Part shown: positions 40,212-47,839 of the stretch, in pieces
How positions within the stretch are numbered: the first letter of the stretch is position 1
Layout of the letters: every line of letters begins with the position of its first letter
From: a virus
DNA: 54,993 bases
IMG/VR virus record: IMGVR_UViG_3300045977_000377
Location: 1-54,993 of that record
Reading direction: 5' to 3' (one strand)
The notes under the pieces: generated by a model
Told to the model about the DNA's origin: nothing
The model's input: the letters and a program-made list of their open reading frames with translations, nothing else
Database searches by the model: none
Position numbers and translations under genes: made by a program

Positions 40212-41179
40212 TGGAGAGCCTCCAGCAACGGGAAGGTCGGCGCGGGCTTCAGGTAGATGGGCTGATACTTCGCGCCCGCCCAATCCTTCCACGGGATGCG
40301 CTTGTCGTAAGCGCCGAGCACCCACCGCTGATAGCCCATCAACTCGGGCGTCCGCACGTAGGGCATCGGGAACGGCCGCGCGCCGAACTCGCGCAACCGC
40401 TGGCGCCGGTAGTCGCGGTCTTGATGCGTCTCGCCGGGCCAATATCCGACGAGCATATAGACCAGCAGATGGTTCGGCCGCACGCCGTGCCGCACCAGAG
40501 CTTCGAGCCCGGCGAAGAGCCGCGCCTCGTCCTTGCGGTTGTCCCATGCGGTGTACAACCGGCGGCGGAAGAAGTGGGAGTCGTAGTAGCGGACGCTCGC
40601 GGCGGCGGCGGCGGTCTCGTCGTTGAGGAAGCGCGCGTTGATGCCCTGCGTGAAGTTGACCTTGAAGCGGCCGCTGATCATCTCGTCGACGCGGGCGCGC
40701 CAGTCCGGTTGGCCGAAGAAGTCGTTGTCGAGGAGAGTGATGTTTCGCGGCCACGGGTCGCCGCGCCAGATGCGGTAGATCGTCCGGTCCTCGGTGACCG
40801 GGCCTTCCTTCTCGGGGACCACGCAGAACGGGCAGCGGAGCCTGCAGCCGCGCTGCGTGAAGCCGATGGAGTGCGGGAAGTCCGGATAGATGGAGTAGTC
40901 CTGCTCGGCGGTCTCGATGCCGTGACGCTCCAGCGTGGTCTCCATGTCAACGCCGGTCCCGCCGATGATTGCCTCGGGGAACTCGCGCCGCACGCGCTCG
41001 ACGGCCGGTCGCGTCTTCAGGAAGATGGCGCTCGCGTAGACCTTGTCCCACTCCTGGTCCCAGAGCTTGCGCTCGCCGCCGCGCCGCAGCGTCACCTCGT
41101 CGCCGCGATGGTGGGCGGCGATTCGCATTAGCGCGACGTTGGGCAGCTTGCCGTCGAGTTGGAGCAGGAGCACGCGCAT
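40208..41179 (-). CDS. Radical SAM protein
   Basis: A 323-aa protein, ATG 41179 (ATGA overlap). The N-terminal domain (MRVLLLQLDGKLPNVALMRI) looks like a Rossmann or B12-type fold. The cluster motif is RGCRLRCPFC with C112, C116 and C119 (Cx3Cx2C), after which follow ITLLDNDFFG and NFTQGINARFLNDETA, as in radical SAM barrels. It should use an iron-sulfur cluster and SAM; the substrate is unknown. Neighbours are nucleases, so nucleic-acid modification is one guess. Confidence 0.85.
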   Translation of the reverse strand: MRVLLLQLDGKLPNVALMRIAAHHRGDEVTLRRGGERKLWDQEWDKVYASAIFLKTRPAVERVRREFPEAIIGGTGVDMETTLERHGIETAEQDYSIYPDFPHSIGFTQRGCRLRCPFCVVPEKEGPVTEDRTIYRIWRGDPWPRNITLLDNDFFGQPDWRARVDEMISGRFKVNFTQGINARFLNDETAAAAASVRYYDSHFFRRRLYTAWDNRKDEARLFAGLEALVRHGVRPNHLLVYMLVGYWPGETHQDRDYRRQRLREFGARPFPMPYVRTPELMGYQRWVLGAYDKRIPWKDWAGAKYQPIYLKPAPTFPLLEALQ

Positions 41180-41376
41180 CAGCCGCCGTTCCTCACTTCG
41201 CCCTCGCGCAGGATCGGGACGCCATGGTCGGCGCAGAATGCCGCCACCTTGACCCACTCCTCGGCGCGGAAGTCTCCGATGCCGACGGTGTGCCACTCTC
41301 CGGCGCGCCGCGCGTTCAGGCGAACGTGGACCGACCCGTCCTCGCGTTCGCGGACGATCAGCCGGGCCTGGATCAT
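41179..41376 (-). CDS. Hypothetical protein (65 aa)
   Basis: ATG 41376 overlaps the membrane-protein stop. The sequence MIQARLIVREREDGSVHVRL continues with AGEWHTVGIGDFRAEEWVKV. It is beta-rich at the start and ends in a helix. It precedes the radical SAM gene with a 1-base overlap. It could be a small partner of that enzyme, but there is no direct evidence. Confidence 0.68.
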   Translation of the reverse strand: MIQARLIVREREDGSVHVRLNARRAGEWHTVGIGDFRAEEWVKVAAFCADHGVPILREGEVRNGG

Positions 41377-41504
41377 GGCCGCCGCCTCCGGAAGCCGAGC
41401 ACGCGCCGCAGGACCACAACGGCGACGAACCCGATGCACACCCAGAGAACCCACATCGCGGCCTGGAGGAAGACCGAGACATCGCGCAGGTCTTCGCCCG
41501 GCAT
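41373..41504 (-). CDS. Single-span membrane protein (43 aa)
   Basis: ATG 41504 to TGA 41373 encodes MPGEDLRDVSVFLQAAMWVL followed by the rest of one hydrophobic helix (WVCIGFVAVVVLRRVLG) and a basic tail (FRRRRP). It joins its neighbours by one- and four-base overlaps. Topology is N-out or N-in with a positive-inside tail. A holin or membrane anchor is possible. It follows the beta-helix gene directly. Confidence 0.6.
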   Translation of the reverse strand: MPGEDLRDVSVFLQAAMWVLWVCIGFVAVVVLRRVLGFRRRRP

Positions 41505-42730
41505 CACGCCACCTGCTTGCCGTCCACCCAGATGTGATGGCAGTTGGGGCCGAGGTATGTGTTGCCGCTCTGCGCGAGCGAGATATTGTTGCAGTCGGTC
41601 TCCAGGTAGAGGACGTTGCTGCCGCCCTCGAATGTGGTGCTCTCGAAGACCGAGTTGGTCGCGTAGCGCAGGCCGCCGAGCGACCGGCAGTTCGCCACCT
41701 TGTTTCCCTTGAAGCGGATGTTCCTGGCCGGGGTCGAGCAGTAGAGCGCGCCGAAGGTTGTGCCCGTCGGGCCGCAGTCGCGGAACTCGTTATTCTCGAT
41801 GCCGATCAGCGGGAGGTCCGTCATGTTTTCGAGCATCAAGCCCGCGCCGTTCTGCGAGCGCTTGGCGACGTTGTTCTCAAACCAGACCTCCGCGATGTCG
41901 CGGCGGCGCGACACCATCACCCGGTACACGAGCTTGTAGCAAGTGCCCTGCGCCGGGTTCTCGGCCACGTTGTCGCGGACGATCAGGCCGTTGCCTTCGG
42001 CCGCGATGCAGGTGTGCCCGGTGTCCTTGACGTGGTTGCCCTCGACCAGACAGTCGGCGCGCGTCGGGAGCCAGATGCCGCGCACGCCTTGCCCGCCGAC
42101 GATCCCGCCCGTGCGCTCGACGCGATTGCGGAGCACGCGCAGGCCGACCGTCGCCTGACAATGAATCGCCGCGCACGGCGGGCCGCTCGGGTTGACGGCC
42201 ACATCGTGCAGGTAGCAGTCGCTGATCTCGTGCTCCGCGCCTTGGTTGAAGAAGAGCGGTTGGCGTTGCTGGTTCGCCATGTCGAACTCCAGAGCGCGAA
42301 GCGCGCATCCGTTGGCGTCCTGCACGTTGAGCAGAGATCCGTAGTGCCCGTTCCAGTTGCCTTGCTGGCTGATCGGCGTCAGCCCGCTCCGCACGCTCGC
42401 GTCTCCGCGCACCTGCTTCGCATAGCCCGAGAGCCAGAGGCTCCCGCCGATGCGGAACATGCCCTTGAGGATCAGAACCTCGCCATCCGCGAGCGCGTTC
42501 AGTTCGCTCTGCAGCAGTCCGGTGTCGTCGCCTCCGGTGGGCACGATCACTTTGCCGTCGAGCGGCGGCTCGGGGGGAATGGGCTCCGGCGGGACCGGCA
42601 GGCCCTCGCCGCTGATGGTCACCGAGAACTTGTCGCCGTCGCGCGTCAGCGTTCCGGTGAGCGGGATCGTGGTCGCCTCGCGCGGCGTCGGCGTGTAGGC
42701 ATTCCAATTCTGCTCTCGTGTAGGGCTCAT
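41504..42730 (-). CDS. Right-handed beta-helix protein
   Basis: The protein has 408 aa from ATG 42730 (the frame is open to 42844 without good sequence). A short linker with PVPPEPIPPEPPLDG leads to repeated beta-helix rungs with N/D/G turns: LNVQDANGCALRALEF, CLVEGNHVKDTGHTCIAAEG, NGLIVRDNVAENP, VWFENNVAKRSQNGAGLMLE, NIRFKGNKVANC. Such folds are common in tailspikes and polysaccharide lyases. It lies far from the tail genes among accessory genes, which is unusual. Active residues are not evident. Confidence 0.82.
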   Translation of the reverse strand: MSPTREQNWNAYTPTPREATTIPLTGTLTRDGDKFSVTISGEGLPVPPEPIPPEPPLDGKVIVPTGGDDTGLLQSELNALADGEVLILKGMFRIGGSLWLSGYAKQVRGDASVRSGLTPISQQGNWNGHYGSLLNVQDANGCALRALEFDMANQQRQPLFFNQGAEHEISDCYLHDVAVNPSGPPCAAIHCQATVGLRVLRNRVERTGGIVGGQGVRGIWLPTRADCLVEGNHVKDTGHTCIAAEGNGLIVRDNVAENPAQGTCYKLVYRVMVSRRRDIAEVWFENNVAKRSQNGAGLMLENMTDLPLIGIENNEFRDCGPTGTTFGALYCSTPARNIRFKGNKVANCRSLGGLRYATNSVFESTTFEGGSNVLYLETDCNNISLAQSGNTYLGPNCHHIWVDGKQVA

Positions 42731-43055
42731 GCTCTGGCTTTCTCTCCATTGCGCTCTCGACTTCGCGGCGGCAGTCGAGGCAGATTCCGTTGAGGGTTTC
42801 GAGTTGCGGATCGATGACGCCGCGCCTGTCGTTGCGAAGCACATCGAGACCGCAGAAGGTTTTCTCCGCGCCGAAGGTGCGGACGTGCCGCTTGCTCTTC
42901 TGCGTGACCGTGACCAGCGGCTCGCGGTTTTGGATCAGCCGCCGCAGCGCGTCGACTTGCTGGCGCATGATGGCCGCCATCGACGCGCGCTGCACGCATG
43001 ACGGGCAGAGCACCAGCGGATCGGGAATGGGCATCGCGCAGTGAGGGCAGATCAT
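42727..43055 (-). CDS. Zinc-finger protein without an in-frame stop
   Basis: ATG 43055 overlaps the upstream stop. The protein starts MICPHCAMPIPDPLVLCPSC and has a helix, a basic stretch (TVTQKSKRHVRTFGAEKTFC) and CLDC. The frame has no stop until 41877, deep in the beta-helix gene, whereas coding signal moves to the beta-helix frame near 42730. I place the end at the ATGA junction. Frame loss, sequence error or a +1 shift making a zinc-finger/beta-helix fusion are all possible. Confidence 0.55.
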
Positions 43056-43234
43056 GCGATGGCCGCCTCTCCTCGGTTATAGGCTTCGCGCGAGCGATAC
43101 CAGCCGCGCCGGTCGACCTCGGGCTCGACGTAGTAGGCGCCGCACCGGCACGTCGCCGCGAGCGACATCAGAGCCACGTGCACGCGGCACTCGCAGAGCG
43201 GACAGATGACCGTAGTCCAAACGGGATGGCTCAT
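43052..43234 (-). CDS. Zinc-motif protein (60 aa)
   Basis: The protein MSHPVWTTVICPLCECRVHV continues with ATCRCGAYYVEPE and a basic end. CPLC and CRC form a ribbon-like site. The start is preceded by a G-run ribosome site lying directly after the integrase terminator, so there is no room for a separate promoter. It may be read by leakage through that terminator. Function is unknown. Confidence 0.72.
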   Translation of the reverse strand: MSHPVWTTVICPLCECRVHVALMSLAATCRCGAYYVEPEVDRRGWYRSREAYNRGEAAIA

Positions 43235-43247
43235 TCACCACCCCCCT

Positions 43248-43289
43248 AAAAACGCGAAGGCCGCCGGTCCCTTGTGGGGAGCGGCGGCC
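43248..43289 (-). terminator. Rho-independent terminator after the integrase gene
   Basis: On the minus strand GGCCGCCG-c-TCCC pairs with GGGA-c-CGGCGGCC (43259-43289), followed by ttcgcg and TTTTT. It lies 26 bases after the integrase stop. The next gene begins 14 bases later, so termination is probably partial. Confidence 0.7.
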
Positions 43290-43314
43290 AGTGTCAGCCG
43301 GTTGAGGGGTGGCC

Positions 43315-45108
43315 TCATGCGGCCACCCTTACCTTTGTTTTCAGGAGGATGTAATTGTCAACATGGTGTTCCTCACGCTGACAATTAGCGCCTTTCAGCG
43401 GAATCCGGAGGGTGATCTCGGCTTCGTCGCATGCCCAGACAACCCCATGAATCCAGGCGACCAGGATGCGCCGCCGGTCGGCGGGCTTGTCGGTGGTCAT
43501 GCCGAGCTTCACGTCGCCCCGGATCGAAGCGGTATCGACCACGATGGACTGGTTGTCCTTCTCCATCGCGGCGAGCCGCTTGCGAAGCAGGTTGATCTGG
43601 CCGGTCAGTTCCGCCACCTGCTCAGAGTACACCCGTTGCATGTCGGCGTCTTCGGAGAACTCCAACTCCTTGCGGACGGCGAGCGCCCGCTGGCTGATCA
43701 GCTTGGGCTCTAACGCACGCATCCGGTCCAGTTCGCTCTGGTCGATGTCGGCCACGAGCGCAGTCTTATACTCGTCCACGAGCGCGTCGAGCTTGCCGGT
43801 CAGCGCTTCCTTCCAGCCCTCCCAGACGGCCGTGTCGAGCACGTCGGTCAGGATGCTGCGCCGCTTCATGGTCCCCTCGGGGTTCGACGCCGCGCGGTGG
43901 TTCGGCCGCGAGTTCGGGCTCAACGGCTTCACCCAGAAGTGAGGGCAGAGGGACTCGCCGGTCAGCCGGTCGCGGTTGGTGCAACCGTAGTAGGTCTTGT
44001 CGCCGCTGACCTTGGGCGCGACGGCGAAGCCGCACTTGCACTTCACCAGACGCTTCAGCAGAGCCTCGTTCTTCACCGCCGGTTTGCCGACGTTCAGCTT
44101 CTCCTCGGAGTTGCGCTCGACGGCTGCGACGATGGCGAGATGCCGCTCCATCGACATGATCGGGCCGCCGGGCAAATGCTGCTCTTGCCACTGCGACTTC
44201 GGCCGCGCCTTGTGGACGGTCTTGGTGCGATGGCGTTCGATCTCCGGCTTGCGTTGCTTCTTCGGTTCGACGCACTCGGTCTTGCCGTAGTGCCAGACGC
44301 CGGTCGCGTAGCAGGGGTCGAGCACGATCTTCTTCAGCGTGTCGACGTTCCACTGCTTGGCGACTCCCTTGGTGAAGCCGAGGGCCTTCGAGCGCGGCGG
44401 GATTCCGCGCGCCATCAGTTCCCGGCACACGCCGCGCAGGCTCATGCCGCCGAGGATCAGGTCGCCCATCCAGAGCACCGTCTTCTGGTCCTCCGCGACG
44501 GGCTCGTGCGAGTTGGCGGGCTTGGGCGGGATCGGCATCCCCGCCTGCATCAGCCGGAAGTTCAGTTCGGAAGCGGTGACGAACCTCCAGCCCATGGGCG
44601 AGCGGCCTCCGTGCGCCAAGCCTTTGCTGATCTTCTGCGCGACACCGTCCATCGACTTGGCGCGGATCTGATCCTTCTGCCACTCGCTCATCATCATGAG
44701 CAGGTACATCTGGTTCTTGTACCAGCCGTCATCCTGATACGGCCCGAGCCGCCCCAGGATCACCGTGGCGCCCGCTTCGCGGAACTGGCGGATGGTGGTG
44801 AGCCCGCCCTCGACGTTGCGCGCGAACCGATCCACCTCGGTCCAGCCGACGCAGTTGATCTTGCCTTCGCGCACCCACCGCAGGGCCTTCTTGATCGAGG
44901 GCCGGTTGAAGTCGGCGCCCGAGTAGCCCTCGTCATCGATGCGGAACTCCTCGGGGAAGATCACGCCGTGCTGGCGCCCGATCTCATCGAACTTGTGGTC
45001 CTGCGCGTCGGCCGAGTAGTTGCCGACCTGCAACTCAAGACTGACTCTGGTGATCTTCGCGCCGATCAGCATCGGCTTCACCATCGGGATGACTCTTGCG
45101 GCGGCCAC
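43315..45108 (-). CDS. int: Large serine recombinase (integrase)
   Basis: A 597-aa protein. GTG 45108 has gggaggaaagagcta upstream. The N-terminal catalytic domain contains ITRVSLELQ with nucleophile Ser23, DDEGYSGADFNRP and EVDRFARN (residues 92-98). The recombinase domain follows, then a zinc ribbon (CKCGFAVAP, YYGCTNRDR, LCPHFW) and a long coiled coil (about 470-550). All are standard for phage serine integrases. It would join attP with a host attB, so the phage is temperate. A terminator lies right after it. Confidence 0.93.
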   Translation of the reverse strand: MAAARVIPMVKPMLIGAKITRVSLELQVGNYSADAQDHKFDEIGRQHGVIFPEEFRIDDEGYSGADFNRPSIKKALRWVREGKINCVGWTEVDRFARNVEGGLTTIRQFREAGATVILGRLGPYQDDGWYKNQMYLLMMMSEWQKDQIRAKSMDGVAQKISKGLAHGGRSPMGWRFVTASELNFRLMQAGMPIPPKPANSHEPVAEDQKTVLWMGDLILGGMSLRGVCRELMARGIPPRSKALGFTKGVAKQWNVDTLKKIVLDPCYATGVWHYGKTECVEPKKQRKPEIERHRTKTVHKARPKSQWQEQHLPGGPIMSMERHLAIVAAVERNSEEKLNVGKPAVKNEALLKRLVKCKCGFAVAPKVSGDKTYYGCTNRDRLTGESLCPHFWVKPLSPNSRPNHRAASNPEGTMKRRSILTDVLDTAVWEGWKEALTGKLDALVDEYKTALVADIDQSELDRMRALEPKLISQRALAVRKELEFSEDADMQRVYSEQVAELTGQINLLRKRLAAMEKDNQSIVVDTASIRGDVKLGMTTDKPADRRRILVAWIHGVVWACDEAEITLRIPLKGANCQREEHHVDNYILLKTKVRVAA

Positions 45109-45232
45109 TAGCTCTTTCCTCCCTCATTCGTTTTCCGATTTCGCGGAGCACTCGTAATCCGCTTACGATCTTCTCGGCCGCGTCCGGATCGTCCGGTCCC
45201 GGCTTCACCGTGACCTTGAGCTTTCGCCTCAC
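45035..45232 (-). CDS. Possible overlapping ORF or C-terminal half of the Arm-like protein
   Basis: From GTG 45232 this frame gives RRKLKVTVKPGPDDPDAAEK then IVSGLRVLREIGKRMREERA, which is protein-like and G/C-rich at third positions, unlike the overlapping frame of the neighbour. It extends 74 bases into the integrase start. Either it is a separate gene, or a +1 shift near 45230 fuses it to the Arm-like protein. Confidence 0.4.
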   Translation of the reverse strand: MRRKLKVTVKPGPDDPDAAEKIVSGLRVLREIGKRMREERASGRRKSHPDGEADADRREDHQSQS

Positions 45233-45482
45233 GGGCGAGCCTCGCGAGTTGCGTGATGCGCGCCCGTTGAGCGAACCTCGCGAGTTGCGCGATGCGCGCC
45301 TGCAGAACCTTGGTCGCCTCGGCGGCGAGCATCGCCCGCGCCTCGGTCACGTCCGTCTGGCCGGTCGACTCCTGGCGCAGTTTGCCGTTCGCGTCGGTCC
45401 AGATCATCCAGAGCACGTTGCCGCGCTTCTGAAGGGAACCGGCCCCTCTGGGCCATCCCTTCGGGTTGTATGTTTCGGTCAT
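45108..45482 (-). CDS. Arm-DNA-binding-like protein
   Basis: The 124-aa frame starts at ATG 45482. The N-terminal part (GAGSLQKRGNVLWMIWTDAN, GKLRQESTGQTDVTEARAML) resembles the arm-type DNA-binding domain of tyrosine integrases. Then follows a duplicated helix (ARIAQLARFAQRARITQLAR). After about codon 84 the coding character moves to another frame. It lies directly before the serine integrase and overlaps its start; a directionality or accessory role is plausible. Confidence 0.65.
   Translation of the reverse strand: MTETYNPKGWPRGAGSLQKRGNVLWMIWTDANGKLRQESTGQTDVTEARAMLAAEATKVLQARIAQLARFAQRARITQLARLAREAKAQGHGEAGTGRSGRGREDRKRITSAPRNRKTNEGGKS
45250..45300. repeat. Direct repeat within the Arm-like gene
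   Basis: The words cctcgcgagttgcg and gatgcgcgcc occur twice with a 36-base period, duplicating twelve codons (A-R-I-x-Q-L-A-R). The repeat keeps the frame and extends a helix. Confidence 0.7.
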
Positions 45483-45523
45483 GTAGGTACTTTAACATGA
45501 TTTCCCTACAGTGGGGGGCGCGC

Positions 45524-45775
45524 CTACTTCGCCGCCGCCTCGACTTCGAGCCGCTGGTTGATATCGTCGGTCACCCGTTGCTGGTAGCGCGCGACGGCTT
45601 CGAGAACCGCGATGGCCGTCTCGCGCTTCATGAACATCTGCAGGTTGACCTCGCTCGGGACGCGAGGGTAAGCCTCGGCCGCGAGCGCGAGCACCTGCCC
45701 GACCGCTTTGATGGCGTTGTCCCATCCCTGCTCGTACTGCGTCTTGCGCTTCGGCGCGCTTGCGATGATCGGCAT
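45524..45775 (-). CDS. Hypothetical helical protein (83 aa)
   Basis: The protein reads MPIIASAPKRKTQYEQGWDN and continues with two helices (AIKAVGQVLALAAEAYPRVP, FMKRETAIAVLEAVARYQQR). It is soluble and probably oligomeric. It lies between the 128-aa gene and the Arm-like gene, with a 41-base gap downstream that contains an imperfect GTAGG/CCTAC inverted repeat. No family is recognised. Confidence 0.7.
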   Translation of the reverse strand: MPIIASAPKRKTQYEQGWDNAIKAVGQVLALAAEAYPRVPSEVNLQMFMKRETAIAVLEAVARYQQRVTDDINQRLEVEAAAK

Positions 45776-45801
45776 CTACGTCTCCTTCCTTCTGATCGGC
45801 G

Positions 45802-46188
45802 TCACTGCGTCCGCTCGCTTTGCGGCGGGACTTCAAGAAAAACCTGGAGCATCTCCAGCCGCGTCTGAATCGCGGAGAGGTTATTGAGGAACGTCGGGTT
45901 GTGCTCGTGCTTGAGCATCCAGCAGAGAACATCCTCGTTGTTCAGGACCATCTGCCGGTGGCTCTCCTCATCGACCACCAACTCGAAGAGTTCCTGATCG
46001 AGGATCAGGCAGTGCAGCAGATCGTGCGCCTGCCAGATCTCGTCCACCGAGCGGATCGAGCGGGCCGTCGCGCGCAGCGCTTTGATCTCCTGCTCGATCT
46101 GGCGCAGCGCGACCTCCTCGCCCGGCCAGACCGTCGCCGGGAACAGACGCTGCCACATGCTGGCGATATCGACCGGCATCCTCTTCAT
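45802..46188 (-). CDS. Hypothetical helical protein (128 aa)
   Basis: ATG 46188 overlaps the upstream stop. The protein begins MKRMPVDIASMWQRLFPATV and is helical throughout (VALRQIEQEIKALRATARSI, HDLLHCLILDQELFELVVDE), ending with a leucine-rich helix (IQTRLEMLQVFLEV). No membrane segment or cysteine motif is present. It may be a small adaptor. Unknown family. Confidence 0.72.
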   Translation of the reverse strand: MKRMPVDIASMWQRLFPATVWPGEEVALRQIEQEIKALRATARSIRSVDEIWQAHDLLHCLILDQELFELVVDEESHRQMVLNNEDVLCWMLKHEHNPTFLNNLSAIQTRLEMLQVFLEVPPQSERTQ

Positions 46189-46835
46189 CCCGGCGGCAGC
46201 AGATGATCGATCTCCCGCCGCGCTTTCTCCAATGCCTCCATGCCGCCGCGCTCCAGCCGCGCCAACTCTTCGAGCGCGGGCATGCCGGTGCGGAGCGACT
46301 CCTCGATCTCGGCGCGAGTCGCGAGCCTGCCTTCCGCGTACCACTCGACGGCGACCGGCGGGCCGATCTCGACCAGCGACTTCCCCTGTGGGTCGCGGAA
46401 CAGGCGATAGCTATGTGTGATCCAGACCGCGCAGCATCCGGGGTTCCGCTGGATCGGGCATCCGGCGACGTTCTCCATGGCCTCTCGCGTCAGATCGTCC
46501 TCGCGCCGCTTCGCCTGCGGCCGCGAGAGGAACGGGCAGAACTGCGCGCTCCACCGCGCGCACTCCGCGTGCGACGGCGGCTCGCTGGTGGTCCGGTTGA
46601 CGGCGCACATCGGGCCGATGGCGAACGCGAGATAGCTGCCGAGCCGGTCGCCGCACACCCAGCACCGACGGGAATTGACGCAACGCGCCCAGTGCTCCCA
46701 TGACGCAACGCGGAAGTCGCGCTTCCCGTCGATGGTCGCGACAAACGCCGGAACCGGATAGCCGCGCTCATCGATAGGCAGATCCTGCATGCGGATCGGG
46801 AGATCGCGCAGTTCAGGCCGCAGCCGGGTTCCCAT
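46185..46835 (-). CDS. Conserved cysteine-rich phage protein (216 aa)
   Basis: ATG 46835 has aaaggaggcaa upstream. The protein contains RRCWVCGDRLGSYLAFAIGP followed by MCAVNRTTSEPPSHAECARW and QFCPFLSRPQAKRREDD, then GCPIQRNPGCCAVW. The pattern C-x2-C-G, IGPMCA-NR-EPP-H, C...W..-CPFL is known to me from a conserved, uncharacterised phage family. It probably binds zinc. Its stop overlaps the next gene. Confidence 0.8.
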   Translation of the reverse strand: MGTRLRPELRDLPIRMQDLPIDERGYPVPAFVATIDGKRDFRVASWEHWARCVNSRRCWVCGDRLGSYLAFAIGPMCAVNRTTSEPPSHAECARWSAQFCPFLSRPQAKRREDDLTREAMENVAGCPIQRNPGCCAVWITHSYRLFRDPQGKSLVEIGPPVAVEWYAEGRLATRAEIEESLRTGMPALEELARLERGGMEALEKARREIDHLLPPG

Positions 46836-47316
46836 TTGCCTCCTTTGTTTCCAGCGGCGCGAAGCTCACGGCTTCGAGCGGCGCGAAGTAGAATTCCTGC
46901 TCGATGGTTTGGTATCGAGAGTCCTTGCGGCGCTCGATCCACCAGCGAGTTCGGCTCGATCCCAGAACAAAAGCCGCATGTGTGCCCGCGCGATTCAGGA
47001 TCACGTAAGCGTAGGGCTTCGGCTTCGCCCGGTCGAATGAGTTACGCGAGCACACGATGAAGCCGTCGGGAAAGGGCCAGTCGGCGCGGCAGGTAAACTC
47101 CAGCGAGCGTTGCTTGACCTCGACGCGCATCAGAATACTGAGATCGCCTTCGTCCACGTATTCGAGCCAGTCGGAATCAGTCGGAGCATATTCCATCGGC
47201 GGCACGCCGACCGTGTATCCGCGCGCGTTCAGCCACATCGCGACTCTCCAACGCGCCGCCTCGCTGACTTCGAGATTGACCAGAACCTGCTCGTGATCTT
47301 CCTCGGCCTTATTCAT
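46813..47316 (-). CDS. PD-(D/E)XK nuclease-like protein
   Basis: The product has 167 aa from ATG 47316, behind gcggaggaggaacgacg. The core YVDEGDLSILMRVEVKQRSL has D followed by the E-x-K motif (VEVKQ), and later DWPFPDGFIVCSRNSFDRAK and YAYVILNRAGTHAAF. This resembles a family of restriction-like nucleases or resolvases in phages. It could act in recombination together with RecT. The C-terminal end overlaps the next gene by 23 bases. Confidence 0.72.
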   Translation of the reverse strand: MNKAEEDHEQVLVNLEVSEAARWRVAMWLNARGYTVGVPPMEYAPTDSDWLEYVDEGDLSILMRVEVKQRSLEFTCRADWPFPDGFIVCSRNSFDRAKPKPYAYVILNRAGTHAAFVLGSSRTRWWIERRKDSRYQTIEQEFYFAPLEAVSFAPLETKEANGNPAAA

Positions 47317-47492
47317 CGTCGTTCCTCCTCCGCGCCGCACGCGCGGCATCGAGTGATCACTGCCTGCCGCCGCTCCGCGCCGCCGTCAGGCGCGACCACG
47401 CCGGTCGCGTAGTCGGTCACGTAGTCGTACAGATCCGTCGAGCCGCACACGTAGCAGCCATCGTCGAGCGTCAGATCGACCACGAGGATCAT
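47313..47492 (-). CDS. Zinc-ribbon protein (59 aa)
   Basis: ATG 47492 overlaps the coiled-coil gene stop. The protein starts MILVVDLTLDDGCYVCGSTD and ends with AVITRCRACGAEEERR. CYVC and CRAC spaced by about 37 residues form a ribbon. The segment between them is beta-rich. It precedes the nuclease gene with a 4-base overlap. Possible partner of the nuclease; no evidence beyond position. Confidence 0.7.
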   Translation of the reverse strand: MILVVDLTLDDGCYVCGSTDLYDYVTDYATGVVAPDGGAERRQAVITRCRACGAEEERR

Positions 47493-47839
47493 CCCTCGAA
47501 CCCAAGGTTCTCCTGCTTCTCCAGCCACGTCAGCGGCTCCATCCGGAGCACGTCGTTGGTGTCCATGCGGAGGATCTTCGCGAAGTCGGCGCCCTTCTCC
47601 ACAATCCGGACCACCTCGACCTCGACCGTCTTGTGGCGCGTGTGAACGATGTCGGCCAACTCCGCGATGCGCTTGGAGGCGGCATTCATCCGGCCCGCGA
47701 TTTCCGAGACCGCTGTCTTGCGCTCGGCCCTCGCCGCTTCCAGTTCCTTCTCGGCGGCCGCTAGCTCCGCGCTGAACTTCGCGAACTCCTCGTCGGTGAT
47801 CTTGTCGCGCACCGTCTCGTACTTGCGCTCGTCACTCAT
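47489..47839 (-). CDS. Coiled-coil protein (116 aa)
   Basis: The protein reads MSDERKYETVRDKITDEEFA and has a long coiled coil (residues about 20-75: AELAAAEKELEAARAERKTA, GRMNAASKRIAELADIVHTR). The C-terminal part is beta/helix (EVEVVRIVEKGADFAKILRM). It overlaps the RGHF-protein gene by eight bases upstream and the ribbon gene by four downstream. It could be a structural partner. No family known. Confidence 0.72.
   Translation of the reverse strand: MSDERKYETVRDKITDEEFAKFSAELAAAEKELEAARAERKTAVSEIAGRMNAASKRIAELADIVHTRHKTVEVEVVRIVEKGADFAKILRMDTNDVLRMEPLTWLEKQENLGFEG

Noticed and set aside
41159-42793. A 544-codon plus-strand frame opposite the beta-helix gene
   Set aside because: The minus strand encodes clear beta-helix rungs with overlapping coupled genes. 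The plus frame has no protein-like features.
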